A DNA stretch of 64,000 bases. It comes from Liolophura sinensis. Its lineage: Eukaryota > Mollusca > Polyplacophora > Chitonida > Chitonidae. The position numbers were made by a program, and so were the translations under genes. The notes beneath the pieces are model-generated. The model was given only the letters and a program-made list of their open reading frames with translations, ran no database searches and was not told where the DNA came from. Below are positions 56,729 to 64,000 of this stretch, piece by piece (within the stretch, counting starts at the first letter, position 1; each line of letters opens with the position of its first letter). Location: the NCBI RefSeq assembly GCF_032854445.1, contig NC_088295.1, positions 6,514,501 to 6,578,500 of the forward strand. The letters are read 5' to 3'.

Positions 56729-57652
56729 CTACTCAAAATTGTATTTCTCCGTTTTCACACCGTCCAGGGTAAATCCATTTTCCGTAATTGCACATTCTTG
56801 ATTAAGTTTAGTTTTCTGTTTACACTTACCCCTCTTGTGTCGAGATCCCGGGTTATTTCCATTCGTGTCTAAACTGAAGTTGGATTCCACATTGCAGTTA
56901 TCTTCCCCTGGGCCTGTAGATGGCGCACTGAAGTCCATTGAATCATCTCCGCCACGTTCGTCGGTAATCTTACAAGGTGTGGTGGCGTCTGCAGGGTAAT
57001 GGCGCGGGTACAGGATTGTTTTCCCTCTTCCCGACACGTTCTTTGAAATTCGGCACAGTTCGTGCGGGCGGCTTTCGTCGTCGTCATGGTCATTGTTGAC
57101 ATCATCAACATCTTCGTCCTCGTCCTCTTCATCGTCTTCATTATCATTATCGTTCTCATTGGACGCTTCGAACTCATACGGCTGAGGTTCCCCTCTCATT
57201 TCACACACGACATTTGTTAAAGCTTTGATGTAGTTTTTAGCCAGAGTAAGAGTTTCAATTTTGGACAGTTTTCTGTCCATTGTTACGTGTGGTATAACTT
57301 CACGGAGCTCCTGGAAGGCGTCGTTCAGTGAATGCATTCTCATTCTCTCGCGTTCATTGCTCTCTAGACGCCGCAGGTTCCGGTCGCGGGCCGAAAGGGC
57401 CTTCCGTCGCCTGTGAGCCTTCTTGGGGGTCTTAGCCTTCCTCTCAGACGACTCTTCTGTTGTTGAACTAGCCCCGGAATCGGACGGGGATCCCGGAGAA
57501 TCACGTTTTGGGGCGCGCTTGCGCATATGATAGTCGGTGGCCCTGAATCCGTCGTAGTTAGCCACATCCCATCCGTTCTCCGTGGTAGGCGCGTCCGCTT
57601 CTACCATTGGGTAATCCACAGGGGAAGGAAGGTCTTTGCCTTTGCCTCGCAT
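56729..57652 (-). CDS. dimm: Dimmed / MIST1 (BHLHA15)-class bHLH transcription factor, single coding exon
   Basis: This encodes a 307-residue nuclear DNA-binding protein. Residues 94-150 form a basic helix-loop-helix domain. The basic region reads [20 protein letters not shown], with the E-box-contacting Glu at about 102 and arginines at 101, 103 and 105. Helix 1 runs through LREVIPHV (116-123) and helix 2 through [17 protein letters not shown] (129-145). This pattern is close to insect Dimmed and vertebrate MIST1, and less like NeuroD, Neurogenin or Olig. A Lys/Arg-rich stretch (71-95) is a likely nuclear signal. Residues 164-193 are an Asp/Glu/Asn run, and the C-terminal half is low-complexity and unrecognised. 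Family knowledge: Dimmed/MIST1 raises regulated secretory capacity in neuroendocrine or exocrine cells by binding E-boxes as a dimer. The start is the ATG at 57652 (A at -3). The frame is open further upstream only through a GTG codon and a splice acceptor, so that extension is not used. I saw no AATAAA on the coding strand within about 550 bp after the stop. Confidence 0.93.
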   Translation of the reverse strand: MRGKGKDLPSPVDYPMVEADAPTTENGWDVANYDGFRATDYHMRKRAPKRDSPGSPSDSGASSTTEESSERKAKTPKKAHRRRKALSARDRNLRRLESNERERMRMHSLNDAFQELREVIPHVTMDRKLSKIETLTLAKNYIKALTNVVCEMRGEPQPYEFEASNENDNDNEDDEEDEDEDVDDVNNDHDDDESRPHELCRISKNVSGRGKTILYPRHYPADATTPCKITDERGGDDSMDFSAPSTGPGEDNCNVESNFSLDTNGNNPGSRHKRGKCKQKTKLNQECAITENGFTLDGVKTEKYNFE

Positions 57653-57732
57653 AGTATCTGAGAAAAAAAAACACACTGGTTTTAAGCTTGATACAGTATT
57701 AAAGGTCACTTACTTAACCTTTACCTTCGGGT

Positions 57733-57812
57733 GTTGTTCCCCTTAAGGTGTAGGCGAATCGTTATATATTCCATGAACAGCCTGGGGCGTTTGTGGTTAG
57801 TTCCCAGCCAAT
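57733..57812 (-). promoter_or_regulatory. Possible proximal promoter (TATA plus inverted CCAAT) before the dimm coding exon
   Basis: On the minus strand TATATAA (57762-57768) is preceded about 40 bp upstream by ATTGG (CCAAT at 57808-57812 on the plus strand). A start about 30 bp past the TATA would fall near 57733, about 80 bp before the dimm ATG, giving an unspliced leader. This competes with, or adds to, the distal promoter and intron model. Confidence 0.3.
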
Positions 57813-58059
57813 AGCGCCTCGACATTATTATACAACCTGTCAGCAGTCATCACGTAAACCATTCACAAATATGTTCTTTGTCTTTCGAGATGTTCTGACT
57901 GTCAAAATGCAGTCACTTAATTACGTCAGGAATGTTGTAGTTTCGGACATCATCAGCTCTGAAGACCTCAAACCTATTTTAGCTGTTACCTCAGTACAAT
58001 TTGGCCGTTTAGTAGACATGACTGACCCGTCCATTACCACATGTTGTGTATTGAGAGAT

Positions 58060-60345
58060 GGGGTGATTGGATGAAGGTTACCTATGTTATTGAGGGATGG
58101 GGTGATGGTTTCCTGTGTGTATACAGAGATGTGTGCTTTTTGGGAGGGCTATGTATTGAGGAATATGTGATCATATGATGATTACCTCTGTGCATGAAGG
58201 GATGGGTGATGATTACCTCTGTGCATGAAGGGATGGGGTGATGATTACCTCTGTGCATTGAGGGTTGGGGTGATGATTACCTCTGTGCATGGAGGGATGG
58301 GGTGATGATTACCTCTGTGCATGAAGGGATGGGGTGATGATTACCTCTGTGCATGGAGTGATGGGGTGATGCTTACCTCTGTGCACTGCAGGGTAGGTGA
58401 TCATTACTTCTGTGCATGAAGGGATGGGGTGATGATTACTTCTGTGCATGGAGATGGGGTGATGATTACCTCTGTGCATTGAGAGATGGGGTGATGATTA
58501 CCTCTGTGCACTGCAGGGTAGGTGATCATTACCTCTGTGCATGGAGGGATGGGGTGATGATTACAACCGTGCATGGAGATGGGGTGATGATTACCTCTGT
58601 GCATTGAGGGATGGGGTGATGATTACCTCTGTGCATTGAGAGATGGGGAGACGATTACCTCTGTGCATTGAGAGATGGGGTAATGATTACCTCTGTGCAT
58701 TGAGAGATGGGGTGGTGATTACCTCTCTGCATTGAGGGATGGGGTGATGATTACCTCTGTGCATTGAGAGATGGGGTGATGATTACCTCTGTGCATGGAG
58801 GGATGGGGTGATGATTACCTCTCTGCATTGAGGGATGGGGTGATGATTACCTCTGTGCACTGCAGGGTAGGTGATCATTACCTCTGTGCATGGAGGGATG
58901 GGGTGATGATTACAACCGTGCATGGAGATGGGGTGATGATTACCTCTGTGCATTGAGGGATGGGGTGATGATTACCTCTGTGCATGAAGGGATGGGTGAT
59001 GATTACCTCTGTGCATTGAGGGATGGGGTGGTGATTACCTCTGTGTATTGAGAGATGGGGTGGTGATTACCTCTCTGCACTGAGGGATGGGGTGATGATT
59101 ACCTCTGTGCATTGAGGGATGGGTGATGATAACCTCTCTGCATTGGGGGATGGGCAATGATTACCTCTGTGCATTGAGGGATGTGGTGATGATTACCTCT
59201 GTGCATTGAGAGATGGGGTGATGATTACCTCTGTGCATGGAGGGATGTGGTGATGATTACCTCTGTGCATTGAGAGATGGGGTAATGATTACCTCTGTGC
59301 ATGGAGGGATGGGGTGATGATTACCTCTGTGCATTGAGGGATGGGGTGATGATTACCTCTGTGCATTGAGAGATGGGATGATGATTTCCTCTCTGCATTG
59401 AGGGATGGGGTGATGATTACCTCTGTGCATTGGGGGATGGGTGATGATAACCTCTCTGCATTGGGGGATGGGGTGATGATTACCTCTGTGCATGGAGGGA
59501 TGGGGTGATGATTACCTCTGTGCATTGAGGGATGGGGTGATGATTACCTCTGTGCATTGAGAGATAGGGTGATGATTACCTCTGTGCGTTGAGGGATGGG
59601 GTGATCATTACCTCTCTGCACTGCAGGGTGGGTGATGATTACCTCTGTGCATTGATGGATGGGGTGGTGATTACCTCTGTGCATTGAGAGATGGGGTGAT
59701 GGTTACCTCTGTGCATTGAGGGTTGGGGTGATGATTACCTCTGTGCATGGAGGGATGGGGTGATGATTACTTCTGTGCATTGAGAGATGGGGTGATGATT
59801 ACCTCTGTGCATTGAGGGTTGGGGTGATGATTACCTCTGTGCATTGAGAGATGGGGTGATGATTACCTCTGTGCATTGAGAGATGGGGTGATGATTACCT
59901 CTGTGCATTGCATGGTGGGTGATCATTACCTCTGTGCATGGAGGGATGGGGTAATGATTACCTCTGTGCATTGAGGGATGTGGTGATGATTACCTCTGTG
60001 CATTGAAAGATGGGGTGATGATCACCTCTGTGCACTGAGGGATGGGAGATCATTATCTCTGTTCGTTGAGGGATGGGTGATGATTACATCTGTGCATTGG
60101 GAGATGGGGCGATGATTACCTCTGTGCACTGAGAGATGGGGTAATGATTACCTGCCATCATGTTAATCACACCTGTGTGTATTGAGAGATGAGGTGACGG
60201 TTACCTGTGTGTACTGAGAGATGGGGTGATGCTTAGCTGTGCACACTGAGAGATGGGGTGACGGTTACCTGTGTGTATTGAGGGATGAGGTGATGGTTAC
60301 TTGTGTAAATTGAGAGATGAGGTGATGGTTACCTGTGAAAACCTG
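58060..60345. repeat. Minisatellite, ~32-bp unit, about 2.3 kb
   Basis: About 65-70 imperfect copies of a 32-bp unit with core GGGGTGATGATTACCTCTG followed by TGCATTGAG. Variants include GCATGGAGG and a shorter CTGCAGGGTAGG type. The plus strand is G-rich. It lies inside the proposed dimm intron, whose RNA would carry the complementary sequence, including AGAGGTAATC in most units. The edges (58060-58200 and 60160-60345) are more diverged than the centre. Confidence 0.95.
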
Positions 60346-61529
60346 TACCAGTGAAAACGCGAGAAGCTAGCACTTGTTGTCGGAACATAGATATAAACCT
60401 GATGTAAGTGATCAAGAAGGTTGGTTGTATCGTCACGTACAACCCCAGAACCACTCGCTCTCCGTGTCTTGGCTGTGATCAAAATTACAGCAACAGCAAG
60501 ATGTTTCCATTGCGGTACATATTAAACAACTATTTGAGCATCAACGCTTCCCTGGCGACATTCATGTACAACTCAATTTGATGTACACACTTCCATAGTT
60601 TGCCCACATCCCGGCTTGTCCTATTTCTACAGTCACTCAGTTGATTGGTCAAATTTCTACACACAACATACTTTCTAATCTGTCATATGATACAGCTGGT
60701 TTAATTTCTGACCCGACATTACTGAGCATAGCATCTATCTGGTGAAAATTGTAAGGGATAGTATTTTCCAGTCTGTCATATTTATAGAGAACTTTGCCTC
60801 AGTTTCTGGCCCAACATAATAGCGCTTTGTCTGATCATGATTACAGTTCTATAACTCTTTTTAATCCATGATATATACAGGACAGCGAAAAAGCAGCAAC
60901 TGCATTTTTTTTCTTTTTTCTTTTTTTTTCAAGGCTTTTCTCAAGGCCTAATTGCATTTCCACGTGAATCGGATCTATTTCTATACAGGCAATATCAATG
61001 TCTTCAGAATATCCGTACAGAGATTCAATCGCTGTATTTGACACTGACAAGCAGGCGAAGATTTGAGTTGATAACAGGTGATGAAAACCCTCAGCAGGCG
61101 TGGGTTGTCTGCCGACTGAGGGATGCCGCTATCGACGTGGCATCCAACAGGGTAATGGTTACTAAATAATGTGTCTGAACTGTAGCCCTCATGGTCATCG
61201 GGCCACTCTTCACTGCCGGCTGCTAAGCGGACCTGAACTGCACGAGACAAGTTATTGTGACGTCATGGTTGCCGGCAGACCCGGCACGAGCCATTATAAG
61301 CTGTTGTTTATACCCTCCTTACTCTAGTAAAACACGCTTATGACCAGCAGTTAGACAGAAAATAGTGGTTACCATAGCTTCAGTCCTGATTACCGTGTAC
61401 ACTATTCTTAAAGTATTCTTATTCTATTCTATTCTTATTTATTTAGCCTGTGATGAATAGAAATTGTCTGAATATTACTCTAGTGCACCCGTACACCGGG
61501 TGCAATTACATCGACGGACCGGTATGTGG

Positions 61530-62045
61530 ATAACCAGAAGCCTCAGCCTTCTCAGTTGGCAGTCCCAACCTCCCCATCGCAGGATCATATACACCCGAGT
61601 CTCAACCTCCCCATAACAGGACCGTTACACCCGCGAGTCTCAACCTCCCCATCACAGGGCCGCTACACCCGCGATTCCCAACCTCCCCATAACAGGACCG
61701 TTACATCCGCGGGTCTCAACCTCCCCATCACAGGACCATTTCACCCGCGAGTCTCAACCTCCCCGTAACAGGACTGCTACACCCGCGAGTCTCGACCTCT
61801 CCATAACAGGACCATATACACCCGCGAGTCTCAACCTTCCCATAACAGGAACGTTACATCCGCGAGTCCCAACCTCCCCATCACAGGACCGCTACACCCG
61901 CGAGTCCCAACCTCCCCATCACAGGACCGTTACCCCCGCGAGTCTCAACCTCCCCATCACAGGACCGTTACACCCGCGAGTCTCAACCTCCCCATAACAG
62001 TAACGTTACACCCGCGAGTCCCAACCTCCCCATCACAGGACCGCT
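61530..62045. repeat. Minisatellite, 38-bp unit
   Basis: About 13 copies of a unit containing CGCGAGTCTCAACCTCCCCA and CACAGGACCGTTACACC, with AT/CA variation and alternating GTTACACC or GCTACACC. It ends directly against a truncated family A SINE and lies in the proposed dimm intron. Confidence 0.93.
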
Positions 62046-62062
62046 ACACCTCGTGTTCTGCC

Positions 62063-62158
62063 CGATTTCCACCCACCATGCTGGTCGCCATCGTATAAGT
62101 GAAATATTCTTGAGTACGGCGTAAAACACCGATCAAAATAAACAAATAAATAAATCAA
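62063..62158 (+). mobile_element. SINE family A, 3' fragment
   Basis: This is the last ~95 bp of family A: CCACCATGCTGG, then GTGAAATATTCTTGAGTACG, GCGTAAAACACC and an AAAT-type tail. The 5' tRNA-like head is missing. The fragment sits exactly between the 38-bp and 24-bp minisatellites. Confidence 0.85.
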
Positions 62159-62174
62159 ATATAAGATTGCCTGC

Positions 62175-62515
62175 CTTGTACATTTTTAACTTGCCGGCCT
62201 ACTACATTCTCGACGTGCCTGCCTACTACATTCTCAGCTTGCCTGCCTACTACATTCTCAGCTTGCCAATACTTGCTGCATTCTCAGCTTGCCAATACTT
62301 GCTACATTTTCAGCTTGCCTGCCTGCTACATTCTCAGCTTGCCTGCCTTGATATTCTCGACTTGCCTATGCATACTACATTCTCAGGTTGCCTGCCTTGT
62401 ACATTCTCGACTTGCCTATACCTACTCCATTCTCAGGTTGCCCTTACCTACTACATTCTCAGCTCACCTGCCTGCTACATTCTCAGCTTGCCTTTACCTA
62501 CGACATTCTACCTGC
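62175..62515. repeat. Minisatellite, 24-bp unit
   Basis: About 14 copies of a unit with TTGCCTGCCTACTACATTCT followed by CAGC. It starts just after the A-rich tail of the SINE fragment at 62063-62158. The multiple-of-three period explains the open frames seen here. Confidence 0.92.
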
Positions 62516-63553
62516 CAATCTACGGCTCTATCTTCAGCCCTCCATGCAGACACTTGTCCGCTCGACTGGTGCTCAACTGTAGCTTACAGTACACAGACAG
62601 CTATTAGCCTGCTACTGCCCCAGGGCCACAATTAATATCCTCCTGCTTCGAACATGATTTTACATTTGTATGTCCCAGATAACAACCAGGCTAAAACATT
62701 CATTAATATAGTGTTTGTTATACTACGAAAAATGTGGGCCGACTTTCCTTTCGGTCCGATGTGGATATGAATGATGCAGTACTATAGGCTTTCGTTGGCG
62801 AACAACCCCGATATCACAGTTAAGGACAATTCTGAGGGACGTTCAGTGAGGCAACCCTAAAAACTGTATCAAAATCTAAGACGAATCGCGCCGATACATG
62901 CATCTAGGACTATACGGTTCAATTCCATCTTAAAGCCCTAAAGAGCTAATACTGATACAATCCCCCAAAGTCAAATCGCACACAGATACGTATATATTAG
63001 GACTACGATCTAGATAAACCTTCCACTGACTAGGACAAACGTTATGTACAAAAGGGGTTCTGTCTTAGAAATGATGGAATACGTCGTTACATATACTTAC
63101 ATATACACAGTGCAACGGTGTGTGAATAGTTCATGAAACAGCTAGCAGTGCTATCTCAACTGTATAATTCCCGTCTGACTAAGCCGTCAGATGTCGGCTC
63201 GTCGACCCACATGTATCAGACTGGATTAGTGAAGATATGCCGAAGATTAGGCAGTGCAATTCTTATTAACGGGACATTTCGGCATCGTATTGGCCCCTTC
63301 TCATAAACAGCGAGGACACAACTGGCTAGATTTGTCGCCGAGCTCCGCCATGTACAATACCGGTAACATATGCAAGTATCTAGAATTGACACCCCAGTGG
63401 CTTTTTCATCTCAGCCCTCATATTTGTACACGACAAGTTCCTGACGACGATTCATTAAGAACAGACGAATTCTTGTGATTGCTAACAGTATTAAATATAT
63501 GTAAATATTTGAGAACGGTTTAGAGCGCCGTGGGTGCTGACATTTGGGCTTAC
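62516..63553. other. Unique part of the proposed dimm intron
   Basis: About 1 kb without tandem repeats between the 24-bp array and the proposed first exon. Regulatory sequence is plausible from its position. No specific element stood out. Confidence 0.4.
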
Positions 63554-63735
63554 CTGCTGTAGCTGTGAGGGCAGCACGACCAACCGCTCGCCGCGACCCG
63601 TTATTCCGCTGCCAACTGAACAGCTGACTGCCTGGGTCTCAGCCTACAGACTAATGCTTCGCGTGTGTCCCGTGCCGACTCTACACTGAGACTCCCCCGT
63701 CTCCTCGATCTCGTAAAAAGCCCTTGTCGGAAGTG
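63554..63735 (-). other. Candidate noncoding first exon of dimm
   Basis: This is a comparatively GC-rich segment ending in a consensus splice donor (CAG|GTAAGC at 63554/63553), on the same strand as dimm and about 5.9 kb upstream of its coding exon. The upper end is a guess from the position of the promoter-like motifs at 63757-63833. The frame that would join the dimm ATG has a TGA inside this exon and no ATG after it, as expected for a 5' UTR. It could instead belong to an unrelated minus-strand transcript. Confidence 0.4.
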
Positions 63736-63756
63736 TGGGCCATCTAATACATAGTA

Positions 63757-63833
63757 AATAGGCAGTTTTAATAATTAACAGCTTCTACAGCCCTTCGACC
63801 AATGGGAGACCGGGTCTGGTTTGACGTCACGTG
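63757..63833 (-). promoter_or_regulatory. Promoter-like cluster: CRE, overlapping CACGTG E-box, inverted CCAAT
   Basis: TGACGTCA lies at 63822-63829 and overlaps CACGTG at 63828-63833, giving the composite TGACGTCACGTG. CCAAT on the plus strand (63799-63803) is an inverted CCAAT box for a minus-strand gene. A weak TATTTA-like element lies at about 63757-63763. Downstream on the minus strand is the candidate first exon of dimm. CRE sites bind CREB/ATF and CACGTG binds bHLH-ZIP factors; use here is inferred from position only. Confidence 0.4.
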
Positions 63834-64000
63834 TGCTGGGCTTTCCTTGCCTTATCAAACGGAGAAATGCCATTTGTAATTTGTAAAATGTAATTTCCAG
63901 ATTCCTTATCAGTCACAGAGAATGACCATGTTTTTCCGCTTTGCAGGTATTTTGTGCTCTATTTGACGGGCCTGTCGGTGGTGATATCGAGACAGGGGAC

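Larger units (their letters stand above)
57658..63553 (-). other. Proposed intron 1 of dimm (5' UTR intron)
   Basis: Read on the minus strand, the left boundary is a run of T's followed by CTCAG directly before ATACTATG, a strong 3' splice site five bases upstream of the dimm ATG. The best matching 5' splice site upstream is CAG|GTAAGC, with intron base 1 at 63553. Joining them gives an open leader with no ATG and an in-frame TGA about 90 nt before the start codon, which supports the annotated ATG. The intron would hold the 32-, 38- and 24-bp minisatellites and a SINE tail. Pairing these two sites is inference; no transcript was available. Confidence 0.45.

Noticed and set aside
56729-57652. 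Assignment of the bHLH gene to NeuroD, Neurogenin or Olig
   Set aside because: The basic region and loop ([36 protein letters not shown]) fit Dimmed/MIST1 most closely, and there is no NeuroD-type or Olig-type flanking sequence.
57653-57709. A 19-codon upstream extension of the dimm frame
   Set aside because: It starts at GTG and reads through the T-run and AG of a splice acceptor. The ATG at 57652 has A at -3 and fits the family better.
62167-62635. Open frames up to 146 codons
   Set aside because: Explained by the 24-bp tandem repeat.

Overview
The window looks like nuclear DNA from a lophotrochozoan animal, most likely a mollusc. The base composition is moderately AT-rich. SINE-type retroposons carry 3' ends of the kind common in bivalve and gastropod genomes. 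Codon-dense stretches are almost absent, and the one clear gene is a metazoan bHLH factor. I cannot name the species from the sequence.

Only one protein-coding gene can be defended: a Dimmed/MIST1 (BHLHA15) class bHLH transcription factor on the minus strand. Its coding region lies in one exon (57652 down to 56729, 307 codons). A good 3' splice site sits five bases upstream of its ATG. A good 5' splice site near 63554 lies next to promoter-like sequence (CRE, CACGTG E-box, inverted CCAAT). I therefore propose a noncoding first exon and an intron of about 5.9 kb filled with tandem repeats. A TATA/CCAAT pair directly upstream of the coding exon is a rival or second promoter.

The other ~56 kb (1 to ~56.7 kb) reads as intergenic or deep intronic DNA. 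Its striking trait is minisatellite density: about 25 separate arrays with units of 15-68 bp, mostly unrelated to each other, together about a quarter of the window. The largest are at 2.46-4.23 kb (36 bp unit), 31.6-32.7 kb (48 bp), 47.0-48.3 kb (22 bp) and 58.1-60.3 kb (32 bp, inside the proposed intron). Many long open frames here are only arrays whose unit is a multiple of three.

Mobile elements include eight copies or fragments of a tRNA-derived SINE (family A here), three copies of a second tRNA-headed family (B), and tails of two more (C, D). All four share a similar 3' segment but have different simple-repeat tails, which suggests shared LINE machinery. Insertion evidence is clear in several places: 12-13 bp target-site duplications at 37.1, 39.56 and 47.77 kb, a family A copy inserted into a 22-bp minisatellite, and a ~568-bp TTAA-flanked MITE (TTAAAGGRR-type end, Kolobok/T2-like) inserted into a family B SINE at 27.96-28.80 kb. 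Just before it, at 27.64-27.80 kb, is a ~65-bp-arm foldback element.

I found no tRNA, rRNA or CRISPR and no second gene. Weak exon candidates at 10.0 and 45.66 kb and a long stop-free frame at 6.83-7.96 kb are reported as leads only.
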